A stretch of DNA of 37,004 nucleotides, taken from positions 1-37,004 of the IMG/VR virus record IMGVR_UViG_3300047300_000238. One strand, 5' to 3'. Below are positions 25,870-31,573 of this stretch, one piece after another (position 1 is the stretch's first letter; the number at the start of each line of letters is the position of its first letter). The notes below the pieces were generated by a model. The model ran no database searches. It saw only the letters and a program-made list of their open reading frames with translations, and was not told the origin of the DNA. The position numbers and the translations under genes are program-made. The DNA is from a virus.

Positions 25870-26342
25870 AAGTTTCAGATAAAGCCATTAAGATGGTGAT
25901 GCACCATGAAGGGGTAAGACAACGCCCCTATCGTTGCCCTGCTAAGTTATGGACTGTTGGAGTAGGCCATGTACTATACCCCGAACATGGCAAACTTAAA
26001 GTAGAAGAACGCGCCAACTTGCCTTTGCGCCCTGAAGATGAACGCATTTTTTCAATGGATGAAGTAAATGCAATTCTTAGAACTGATCTTGATAGATTTG
26101 AACGCGGTGTGGAAAAGTTTTGCCCCGTACCACTTACACAAGGGATGTTTGATAGCCTTGTTAGTTTTGCATTTAATTGCGGTTTGGGAACATTGCAAAG
26201 AAGTACGCTACGGCAAAAACTTTTACGGGGCGATAAAGAAGGCGCAGCGGATGAATTCTTAAAATATTCAATGGCGGGCGGCAAGGTCCTAAAAGGATTG
26301 CTAAACCGCCGCAATGATGAACGCGCTTTGTTTTTAAGTTGA
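25866..26342 (+). CDS. GH24 endolysin (T4/P22-type lysozyme)
   Basis: A 158-residue muramidase that cuts peptidoglycan between N-acetylmuramic acid and N-acetylglucosamine. The family's triad spacing E-8-(D/C)-5-T is met: Glu15 in HHEG, Cys24 and Thr30 in WTVGVGH. LTQGMFDSLVSFAFNCGLG (about 95-113) and the ending KGLLNRRNDERALFL are also typical. No N-terminal signal-anchor is evident, so release should depend on the upstream holin. It is the last gene of the rightward late block and overlaps the convergent MazG-like gene by nine bases. Confidence 0.93.
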   Translation: MKVSDKAIKMVMHHEGVRQRPYRCPAKLWTVGVGHVLYPEHGKLKVEERANLPLRPEDERIFSMDEVNAILRTDLDRFERGVEKFCPVPLTQGMFDSLVSFAFNCGLGTLQRSTLRQKLLRGDKEGAADEFLKYSMAGGKVLKGLLNRRNDERALFLS

Positions 26343-26642
26343 TTCTTTTACAAAGATGCCATCTTTATTTAGATAGCCTTTGCGGTGTTTGATTTCGTTG
26401 TATGCGCCTTTAAAACATTCAACCAAATCTAAATCAGCGCAAGCGCAACCCATTACAAGCGTAACCAAAATATCGCCGTAGGCATCTTTCATTGCGGCTA
26501 CATCTTTGTTTTCGATTGCTTCAAACAATTCGTTTAGTTCTTCTTGGGTTTTTAGGGCTTGGGCGTATGGCGTACTGTTTTGCACGATGCCGCGGGCTTC
26601 ACCCCATTGGATAACTTGAATTTCTACATTGGCGTATGACAT
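26334..26642 (-). CDS. MazG-like nucleotide pyrophosphohydrolase
   Basis: About 102 residues from ATG 26642 (MSYANVEIQV). This start leaves AGGGA six bases upstream, while the ATG at 26648 would be too close to it. The all-alpha NTP-pyrophosphohydrolase signature appears as EELNE (34-38) and DAYGD (53-57), the acidic Mg-binding residues. The ending AYNEIKHRKGYLNKDGIFVKE is very typical of this family. It hydrolyses nucleoside triphosphates to monophosphates and may adjust nucleotide or alarmone pools. It is the last gene of the leftward operon and convergent with the endolysin. Confidence 0.82.
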   Translation of the reverse strand: MSYANVEIQVIQWGEARGIVQNSTPYAQALKTQEELNELFEAIENKDVAAMKDAYGDILVTLVMGCACADLDLVECFKGAYNEIKHRKGYLNKDGIFVKEST

Positions 26643-26944
26643 TGCCATTCCCTTTCGTTTCTACCTGAATTTGATTTAACGGTGTTACCCGTAAGTTGAA
26701 TAAGACCCAAGATTTTCATTTCGTTTAATCGCCGCGCAACCTGATTGCCGTCAAGGTTAGTACGCGCCGCAATGCCATCTTTTCCAAGCGGGCCATGCTT
26801 GATTAAACAATTCAAAATTTCTTGGTGATGTTGCGATACAGATTCTTTAATTGATTCTGCCGCTTCAAAAGATGTTAACGGGTCATGCGCCCGAACCCTT
26901 GGAAAATCAGGAAGCATTTTGTTCAAAAACTTTTTGTAATCCAT
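26624..26944 (-). CDS. Winged-helix-like putative DNA-binding protein
   Basis: A 106-residue protein whose middle, EILNCLIKHGPLGKDGIAARTNLDGNQVARRLNEMKILGLIQLTG (about 43-88), reads as a helix, a turn with GPLGKDGIA, a recognition helix (NQVARRLNEMK) and a wing (LIQLTGNTVKS). That is a classical MarR/IclR-type winged helix. The C-terminus EREWQCH contains single Cys and His. The ATG is preceded by the operon's repeated GGATAAGACA leader. It could regulate late or leftward transcription, or bind DNA in replication. Target unknown. Confidence 0.7.
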   Translation of the reverse strand: MDYKKFLNKMLPDFPRVRAHDPLTSFEAAESIKESVSQHHQEILNCLIKHGPLGKDGIAARTNLDGNQVARRLNEMKILGLIQLTGNTVKSNSGRNEREWQCHTPM

Positions 26945-27154
26945 TGTCTTATCCTATAAGGCGGGGGTACTAGCGTTCGTCCGACATTTCTGCCCGCGTT
27001 CCCCCCTTTGTTTGGTCGGGAATTACCTAAGTATTTTGCTTGTCATTCGTGGCTTGCGACCATAGGCCAAGCGAATCATTAGGTCTATGCTTTCCAACTT
27101 GTTTATCCCGATACTGTTACAGTTTCCAAGTTTGGTTAGGGCGCTACCCCAACA
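26945..27154 (-). other. Leftward operon gap with imperfect hairpin
   Basis: This 210-base gap between the winged-helix and SSB-like genes contains an imperfect hairpin at 27045-27076 (ATTCG and CTTG pairing with CAAG and CGAAT), a C6 run at 27001-27006 and the candidate microprotein at 27023-27097. I found no clear promoter. Confidence 0.4.
27023..27097 (-). CDS. Candidate 24-residue microprotein
   Basis: A TTG-started frame reading ESIDLMIRLAYGRKPRMTSK and ending ILR. GGGATAA lies 8 bases before the TTG, resembling the GGATAAGACA ribosome site repeated in this operon. It fills part of an otherwise empty gap. Basic and possibly helical. It could be a chance frame; an internal ATG at 27079 would give 18 residues. 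Confidence 0.3.
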   Translation of the reverse strand: MESIDLMIRLAYGRKPRMTSKILR

Positions 27155-27400
27155 TCAAAACGGTATATCGTCCATATCATCAGGCATAGGCGCGGCTTGG
27201 CGTTGCGGTGTGCGCGGCTCAAGCGGCGGTTTAGCACTTAACCAACCGTCCCAACTAACGGGGATGTGGTCAATCTTTAAACTAATACCTTGTTGGCCTT
27301 TATCCCAAAGCGTACCAATTTTAGAAAAGCGTTTTTTGTTTTGCCCTTGCGCATCGGTGTATTCGCCTACTACCGCGATAAGGTCTAATTTAGTTGACAT
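27155..27400 (-). CDS. SSB-like single-strand DNA-binding protein (short)
   Basis: An 81-residue protein: IAVVGEYTDAQGQNKKRFSKIGTLW, then ISLKIDHIPVSWDGWLSAKPPL, reads as the strands of a small OB-like fold. A Pro-rich linker ends in the acidic-hydrophobic tip DDMDDIPF, the signature C-terminal peptide by which SSB proteins recruit partners. It is about half the length of typical SSB, so it may be a compact phage version. Located beside an exonuclease and an ERF annealase, it probably protects ssDNA during recombination-dependent replication. It overlaps the exonuclease gene by 11 bases. Confidence 0.68.
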   Translation of the reverse strand: MSTKLDLIAVVGEYTDAQGQNKKRFSKIGTLWDKGQQGISLKIDHIPVSWDGWLSAKPPLEPRTPQRQAAPMPDDMDDIPF

Positions 27401-28013
27401 GGTTCAATCTTTCGTTCAGTTTAAAAATTTTGTTATCAAGTTCAATTAAGAATATTTCTACTTCATGTTCAAGCGTTGTAATGTATTCTGAATACGCTTC
27501 AACGCGGCTTACAAACAATTGCAAGCCATCAGGTAAACGCGGGTCAAACGATACAAAATCACACCATCGGCGACCCGTACAGGCCATTTGCCATTGCATT
27601 TGTGTGATGTACTTTGAAGGCACTTTTTCACTAAGCAATGTTTCAATGTGCGTAGCGGTGTTTGGGCATTTAATTTCTAACAGGCCATCAGCACCTACCA
27701 AGCCATCAGGCGAAGCCCCTGCGCGGTTAATTACAGGATGTGGAACATAACCAACTTGGTCAACCAAAACATCCGCATACGATTCATACGCGGCACGGGC
27801 TAACGGTTCTGTTTCTGTACCCCATTGCATAGCCGCACTACTAAACGATTCTGCAACGGTGTTGGTCATGCGTTCGCAAATCAATTGCGCCATGTAGTTA
27901 TCGCGTGATGCTGAATAACCGCTTTTAGTTTTGGCGATTACATCAGCAACGCGGGAAGCCGTGACATTACCCAAGCGGGCGGCAAACCATTCAGGTGTAC
28001 CTTGTTCAATCAT
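27390..28013 (-). CDS. YqaJ / lambda-exonuclease-type recombinase nuclease
   Basis: A 207-residue 5'-to-3' exonuclease candidate of the PD-(D/E)XK superfamily. Visible motifs: TPEWFAARLGNVTASRV (6-22, the usual YqaJ opening), WGTETEPLAR (64-73), SPDGLVG with Asp103, then LLEIKCP with Glu113 and Lys115 as catalytic residues, and ITQMQWQM (136-143, the Q-motif). Such enzymes resect dsDNA ends to leave 3' tails for an annealing protein. It overlaps the ERF gene by four bases and the SSB-like gene by 11, indicating one translational unit. Confidence 0.92.
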   Translation of the reverse strand: MIEQGTPEWFAARLGNVTASRVADVIAKTKSGYSASRDNYMAQLICERMTNTVAESFSSAAMQWGTETEPLARAAYESYADVLVDQVGYVPHPVINRAGASPDGLVGADGLLEIKCPNTATHIETLLSEKVPSKYITQMQWQMACTGRRWCDFVSFDPRLPDGLQLFVSRVEAYSEYITTLEHEVEIFLIELDNKIFKLNERLNHVN

Positions 28014-28558
28014 AATTTGGCCTTTACTTTATCTTTGGCGGCAATCACTTTTTTTTGCCAATCAGAATTACCGTTACAAGCGGCATAGGCGGCTTTGTAG
28101 GCGTTCTTTAAACCATCTTGGTCGGTTGATGCGTCTATAGCGGCTAAGTGGTCTATAAGGACGCTTTCGTCAACATTCTTTGCAGGGATAGTTGCCATTG
28201 CGCCATCGTCATCTTCAGGTGCAATTCCACAAGCCGCCATCAACGAACCGCGGCGGGCGTAGGTCAATGCTGACATATACGCGGGCGGGTCATTTTTGAC
28301 TACGGGAAATTGCAAGATGCCACATTCAAGCATTTCGCCCGATTCGTGAACAAATACAGTTTCAACCATGATGCCGCCAGTACATTCACGGGTTTTTTGC
28401 ACAAGGGCAATGCCGTTATTGTTTAGCGCGTCTATAACCGCTTCAACACACGCGGCAAGGTCGGCGTACTTGTTTTTAAAATGCGGGTTATAGGCGTTCT
28501 TTAAAGCGGGTGCAAATGCTTTTTGTGCTTGCACCAATGCCGTGGCTATTTGTTTCAT
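28010..28558 (-). CDS. erf: ERF-family single-strand annealing protein
   Basis: A 182-residue recombinase. The core KNAYNPHFKNKYADLAACVEAV (about 20-41), the NNNGIALVQ strand and PAYMSALTYARRGSLMAACGIAPEDDDG (about 91-118) are very characteristic of ERF proteins. They bind and anneal complementary ssDNA left by the partner exonuclease. The C-terminal part is Asp/Lys-rich and variable. Ribosome site GGATTGAACA lies before ATG. Together with the neighbouring exonuclease and SSB-like gene it makes a Red-like recombination cassette. Confidence 0.93.
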   Translation of the reverse strand: MKQIATALVQAQKAFAPALKNAYNPHFKNKYADLAACVEAVIDALNNNGIALVQKTRECTGGIMVETVFVHESGEMLECGILQFPVVKNDPPAYMSALTYARRGSLMAACGIAPEDDDGAMATIPAKNVDESVLIDHLAAIDASTDQDGLKNAYKAAYAACNGNSDWQKKVIAAKDKVKAKL

Positions 28559-28713
28559 TGTTCAATCCTTTGGACTTGTTTAGCAACTAACCAGTTATCA
28601 CCCAAGCGGCGAACCGAACGAACCCATTGGCGTTGATAGGAACGAATTACTTCAGGTGGTGCATCGTAAGCGGCAAAAATGGCGCGAACGCGTTTAAGAA
28701 ATCGTGTGTTCAT
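28555..28713 (-). CDS. Small basic protein, unknown
   Basis: Fifty-two residues from ATG 28713 (MNTRFLKRVRAIFAAYDAPPEVIRSYQRQWVRSV), with GGAGGGG about 7 bases upstream. A longer frame would start inside the preceding microprotein gene, so the downstream ATG is preferred. Strongly Arg-rich, helical, with possible nucleic-acid contact. It overlaps the ERF start by four bases and is part of the leftward operon. Confidence 0.68.
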   Translation of the reverse strand: MNTRFLKRVRAIFAAYDAPPEVIRSYQRQWVRSVRRLGDNWLVAKQVQRIEQ

Positions 28714-28715
28714 GT

Positions 28716-28808
28716 TTAACCCCTCCAAGCCAACAGTACGCCCCAACCGCCAAAGATGACGATAGCCAAGGCACATTCGATAATTGTGGTGATGATTTTT
28801 TGTTTCAT
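28716..28808 (-). CDS. 30-residue single-span membrane microprotein
   Basis: From ATG 28808 with the repeated ribosome site GGATAAGACA directly upstream. Sequence: MKQKIITTIIECALAIVIFG then GWGVLLAWRG, a charged N-terminus with one membrane helix and a short RG tail. It ends two bases before the start of the next gene. Perfect ribosome site and tight packing favour a real gene despite its size. Possible roles include superinfection exclusion or membrane signalling (inference). Confidence 0.7.
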   Translation of the reverse strand: MKQKIITTIIECALAIVIFGGWGVLLAWRG

Positions 28809-28818
28809 TGTCTTATCC

Positions 28819-29025
28819 TTAAATGTTTAAAAATGTGTTATCGCGGATTGATTCATACATATCGACTAACGCACGGTATTCGCCGTAGGCTACAACGCGG
28901 TCAAAATCGTTTTTATCTTTGATTTGGTTTGTGCCATTGTCAGAAACAAAACCCCAAATTTGTTTCATCTTGGCAATTTGGTTTTGCAGTTCGTTAAGTA
29001 AATTTTCTTTGCTGAAGCGAATCAT
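28819..29025 (-). CDS. Small leftward-operon protein, unknown
   Basis: A 68-residue helical protein, MIRFSKENLLNELQNQIAKM onward, with VVAYGEYRALVDMYESIRD near its end. GGATAAGACA precedes its ATG. No catalytic residues or membrane segments are visible. I do not recognise it. Its stop lies 10 bases before the next gene, the membrane microprotein. Confidence 0.72.
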   Translation of the reverse strand: MIRFSKENLLNELQNQIAKMKQIWGFVSDNGTNQIKDKNDFDRVVAYGEYRALVDMYESIRDNTFLNI

Positions 29026-29041
29026 TGTCTTATCCTTTGAT

Positions 29042-29057
29042 GGGGGACTAAGCCCCC
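29042..29057 (-). other. Intercistronic GC hairpin in the leftward operon
   Basis: GGGGG-actaag-CCCCC forms a strong stem just after the first leftward gene's stop and just before the leader of the next. No T-run follows on the minus strand, so it is more likely an RNA stabiliser or weak attenuator than a full terminator. Confidence 0.5.
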
Positions 29058-29064
29058 GTTTGGT

Positions 29065-29328
29065 TTATTTAGTTTTAAGAACGCGTGAAATGCGTTTGCC
29101 CGCTTCAACATAAGCCCAATTGGTCGCGTGTTCTTGGCTAGTAAAACATTTAGAACGCTGACGAACGCCAAATTCTTTCCATTCGCCGTTAACCTTGCGC
29201 GTGTTTTGAACCCATGCGTAAAAATTTACCGTGTCATCACGCAAACCAACAACAAAACCAATTTCACGGTCGCTATTGTCAAATTTGTTAGTGGTGAGGA
29301 ATGTTTCTAAAGTTTCGCCTAATGTCAT
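29065..29328 (-). CDS. First leftward-operon gene, unknown
   Basis: Eighty-seven residues from ATG 29328 (MTLGETLETFLTTNKFDNSD). AGGAG sits 8 bases upstream, which decides this start over longer in-frame options at 29373. It has a compact alpha/beta pattern with NFYAWVQNTRKVNGEWKEFG and a basic end, GKRISRVLKTK. It is the first gene after the leftward promoter, where lambda-like phages place early host-takeover or antitermination genes. I do not recognise the family. Confidence 0.72.
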   Translation of the reverse strand: MTLGETLETFLTTNKFDNSDREIGFVVGLRDDTVNFYAWVQNTRKVNGEWKEFGVRQRSKCFTSQEHATNWAYVEAGKRISRVLKTK

Positions 29329-29373
29329 TTCAGTTTCTCCTAGTAGTCCCCAAGAAGTTCGGGGCATGGACAA

Positions 29374-29404
29374 AGTATAAGCGATTTTTAAATGTGTTCG
29401 TCAA
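29374..29404 (-). promoter_or_regulatory. Candidate leftward early promoter
   Basis: On the minus strand, TTGACG (29399-29404) is followed after 19 bases by TATACT (29374-29379). Hexamers match sigma-70 consensus in 5 of 6 positions each; the spacer is slightly long. It lies about 46 bases before the first leftward gene and its -35 box overlaps the inverted repeat at 29394-29407. Confidence 0.62.
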
Positions 29405-29407
29405 CAC
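29394..29407. promoter_or_regulatory. Candidate operator: GTGTT-cgtc-AACAC inverted repeat
   Basis: A 5-bp perfect dyad with a 4-base centre overlapping the leftward promoter -35 box. A second palindrome, TTTTGCAAAA, at 29441-29450 lies in the rightward promoter. They are plausible binding sites for the adjacent Cro-like protein. Confidence 0.45.
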
Positions 29408-29431
29408 TTTGTTTAAATTATTTTCAACGGA

Positions 29432-29462
29432 TTGTTTGTTTTTTGCAAAATGTTGTTATGAT
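29432..29462 (+). promoter_or_regulatory. Candidate rightward early promoter, leaderless message
   Basis: TATGAT (29457-29462) forms a good -10 box; TTGTTT at 29432-29437 (19-base spacer) or 29436-29441 (15-base spacer) may serve as -35. A start about seven bases downstream would fall on the A of ATG 29469, so the Cro-like gene would be translated without a leader. No Shine-Dalgarno is present. Confidence 0.6.
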
Positions 29463-29468
29463 GCAACT

Positions 29469-29654
29469 ATGACAAAACAAGACCAAATCCAAGCCGACAA
29501 GGAATTGATAGCCCTATTGGGCGGCACTACAGCGGTAGCCAAGCGCATCGGCATCAATTCACCCCAACGGGTTCATAATTGGTTGACAAGGGGAATACCC
29601 GCATCAGTTAAATTGGCGCACCCTAAACTTTTTTTAAAAGGTTTAAAGAAATGA
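29469..29654 (+). CDS. Cro/YdaS-like helix-turn-helix regulator
   Basis: A 61-residue DNA-binding protein. LIALLGGTTAVAKRIGINSPQRVHNWLTRGIPAS (about 14-47) forms a helix-turn-helix in which AVAKRIGI is the first helix and PQRVHNWLTRG the recognition helix and turn, as in Cro and YdaS relatives. It is the first rightward gene at the divergent early promoters. It most likely represses those promoters. The longer frame upstream, starting at 29301, runs through the promoter region and is unlikely to be used. No opposing CI-like gene is seen. Confidence 0.82.
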   Translation: MTKQDQIQADKELIALLGGTTAVAKRIGINSPQRVHNWLTRGIPASVKLAHPKLFLKGLKK

Positions 29655-29950
29655 ACTGCAACTTTTGCAATGATGAAATTGTGGGTAGGCATCATTTGGC
29701 TAAAACTTGTTTGCCGTGCGCTACTGGCAAAAACAAAATAGGAATGTTGGAAGCAATTGCCGCGGTTAACAAAGCGGTTAAAACTGGCGCTTTGGCATCA
29801 GTAAAAACCCTTATGTGCGTTGATTGCGGTAGCCCTGCACAATGCTATGAACATCGTGATTACAACAAACCGTTGGAAGTTGAACCCGTGTGCCGTAAAT
29901 GCAATTTCCGCAGGGGTTCTGCAAAACCTTTAACATTAGAAAGCGCGTGA
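29651..29950 (+). CDS. Zinc-finger / HNH-like small phage protein
   Basis: A 99-residue protein with two metal-binding knuckles. N-terminal: C3-x2-C6 and C20-x2-C23 with HH at 14-15. C-terminal: C56VDCG (C59), then YEHRDY (His68), and EPVCRKCN (C81, C84). The second half resembles an HNH fold stripped to its essentials, a pattern common in phage early regions. It may bind DNA or act as a nuclease, but a complete HNH catalytic set is not obvious. It overlaps both neighbours by four bases or one. Confidence 0.65.
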   Translation: MNCNFCNDEIVGRHHLAKTCLPCATGKNKIGMLEAIAAVNKAVKTGALASVKTLMCVDCGSPAQCYEHRDYNKPLEVEPVCRKCNFRRGSAKPLTLESA

Positions 29951-30147
29951 TGAAAAAAATAACAAATTACTTGCAGTACAAATCTTTTATGATGCAACAC
30001 ATGGCGTTTGCTACTGAAAACCAATCGCTGAAAGATTCGCTATACCACTTGGTTTTTTATCATTGGTACAAAGATGCGGCGCAACATGAGTATTGGACAA
30101 TGACACATGAGCAACGCAAAGATTTGCACACGCTAATGATTCTTTGA
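29950..30147 (+). CDS. Small early protein, unknown
   Basis: Sixty-five residues from ATG 29950, which overlaps the previous stop by one base. The sequence is rich in aromatic and His residues (LYHLVFYHWYKDAAQHEYW) and is probably helical. A longer frame from the TTG at 29899 is unnecessary. I do not recognise the family. Confidence 0.65.
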   Translation: MKKITNYLQYKSFMMQHMAFATENQSLKDSLYHLVFYHWYKDAAQHEYWTMTHEQRKDLHTLMIL

Positions 30148-30153
30148 TACAAT
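30124..30153 (+). promoter_or_regulatory. Candidate promoter before replication genes
   Basis: TTGCAC (30124-30129), an 18-base spacer, then TACAAT (30148-30153). It would start transcription about 30160, ahead of the hairpin and the DUF1376 gene. The -35 box is imperfect. Confidence 0.4.
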
Positions 30154-30169
30154 TTTTGAAACACGGCTA

Positions 30170-30191
30170 GGTTGGGAGTTGCTACCCAACC
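30170..30191 (+). other. 7-bp hairpin in the leader of the replication genes
   Basis: GGTTGGG (30170-30176) and CCCAACC (30185-30191) pair perfectly around an 8-base loop. No T-run follows. It sits in the 104-base gap before the replication gene, so it might be an RNA structural element, an antitermination site or a leftover of a gene-boundary module. Confidence 0.5.
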
Positions 30192-30251
30192 GAAAAGCGT
30201 ACTCCCCGCCTGCCGCTTGTTTCTTTTTGGGAGTTTTGCGGAGATGCAGAA

Positions 30252-30980
30252 ATGCACTACTATCAATTCAATATTTCCGACTATCGGTCGGCTACGGTTC
30301 ATCTATCAAACGATGAAGATTTGGCGTATCGGCGATTGCTTGATATGTACTACGATTCTGAAAACAAAATACCGTTGGATACCCAATGGGTTGCAAGACG
30401 GTTACGGTTGGATACCAAAACGGTTGAAACTGTACTGAATGATATGTTTGTTAGGCATGAAGATGGATGGTTCAATGCCCGATGCCAAGATGTTATTCAG
30501 CAATATCATGCGATGGCAGAAAAAAATAGGGCCAATGGGCGGCTAGGTGGTAGGAAAAAGAACCCAACCGCTAACCCAATCGGTAACGATTCGCAACCCA
30601 TCGTTAAGGCAACTATAAACCAAGAACTAGAAACTACTAACCAAGAACTAAATTCCGTATCTAAAGATACGGGCGTTAAAACGCCGCTAACGCCTGATGA
30701 AATTATTTTTGGTTATGGTGTTCCATTGTTGACCAATGCGGGTTCAACAGATAAAAGCGCCCGTTCATTTCTTGGTAGCCTAAGAAAAGCGCACGGCGAT
30801 GAATTAGTTGTGAACACTTTGCGCGAGTGCATCAGGGCTAAACCAATTCAACCTTTGGAATGGTTAGCCAAGGCATTACCGCCTGATGGCATAAAACCTA
30901 AACTAAACAAACAGGAATCATTGGAAGCATCAAACAGGGCCGTTGTAGAACGATTGTTGAAGAAAGAAGGTTTGGTATGA
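30252..30980 (+). CDS. DUF1376 / YdaU-like replication initiator
   Basis: A 242-residue protein. The N-terminal YYQFNISDYRSATVHLSNDEDLAYRRLLDMYYDSE (3-37) is the signature of the DUF1376 (YdaU) family found at the head of phage replication modules. A winged-helix follows (to about 75) with WVARRLRLDTKTVETVL. A Gln/Asn-rich linker lies near 90-135, and a C-terminal helical domain (about 140-242) resembles the DnaC/DnaD type interaction regions. CGGAG lies 9 bases before the ATG. It probably binds the origin and recruits the helicase loader encoded next. Confidence 0.8.
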   Translation: MHYYQFNISDYRSATVHLSNDEDLAYRRLLDMYYDSENKIPLDTQWVARRLRLDTKTVETVLNDMFVRHEDGWFNARCQDVIQQYHAMAEKNRANGRLGGRKKNPTANPIGNDSQPIVKATINQELETTNQELNSVSKDTGVKTPLTPDEIIFGYGVPLLTNAGSTDKSARSFLGSLRKAHGDELVVNTLRECIRAKPIQPLEWLAKALPPDGIKPKLNKQESLEASNRAVVERLLKKEGLV

Positions 30981-31573
30981 ACCACAATCAAAAATCAGAT
31001 TTTTACCAACTTGTTGGCGATGCCCTTGGTTACTGGAAACAAGATGTAAGCGAATTTACATTGAATGTTTGGTGGAACGGTTGCCAAGCCTATGAGTTTG
31101 AGCAAGTTGCACAGGCATTAAGCAATCATGCGACCGACCCCGACAAAGGCCATTTTGCGCCAAAGGTAGCCGACATTGTGCGTATTTTGGGCGGCACTAA
31201 AACCGACCGTTCTTTGCGTGAATGGGGGCGGGTGCATGAGGCTATGAGTTCTATCGGCGCTTACAGCGATGTTGATTTTGGCGATAGCGCTACCCATGCA
31301 ACTATTCGCGACATGGGCGGTTGGCCTAAACTTTGCCGTACAGAATTAAAAGATTTAAGTTATTTGCAACATCGCTTTTGTGAACTTTACAAAGCTAACG
31401 ATGGGCAAGTTGTTGATGTACCCGCGTTGATGGGCGATAGGTCGCCTGATGAAGTTTTTAAAAAGAAAGGATTGCAACCGCCTAAACCAAAGTTAATTGC
31501 GGGCGGCAATCCAAGTAAATTAAAACCGTTAAAACTGCATACCCAAATTACGCAAGCATTGGGGTACAAATGA
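30977..31573 (+). CDS. Replication protein, helicase-loader-like (DUF6475 pattern)
   Basis: A 198-residue protein overlapping the initiator by four bases. The N-terminal helical region FYQLVGDALGYWKQDVSEFTLNVWWNGCQAYEFEQVAQALSNHATDPDKGHFAP is a pattern I associate with phage replication P-like proteins. It has no Walker motifs, so it may act as adaptor rather than ATPase. The C-terminus is Lys/Pro-rich and probably flexible. As second gene of the replication pair it corresponds in position to lambda gene P. Confidence 0.66.
   Translation: MNHNQKSDFYQLVGDALGYWKQDVSEFTLNVWWNGCQAYEFEQVAQALSNHATDPDKGHFAPKVADIVRILGGTKTDRSLREWGRVHEAMSSIGAYSDVDFGDSATHATIRDMGGWPKLCRTELKDLSYLQHRFCELYKANDGQVVDVPALMGDRSPDEVFKKKGLQPPKPKLIAGGNPSKLKPLKLHTQITQALGYK

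Noticed and set aside
27394-27750. Plus-strand 118-residue frame opposite the exonuclease
   Set aside because: The minus frame carries the catalytic SPDG and EIKC motifs and operon overlaps, so the plus frame is a shadow.
29042-29057. Full terminator in the leftward operon
   Set aside because: The stem is strong but no T-run follows on the minus strand, so I list it only as a hairpin.
29301-29654. Longer version of the Cro-like gene starting upstream
   Set aside because: It would run through the divergent promoters and operator; the ATG at 29469 leaves a clean helix-turn-helix protein.
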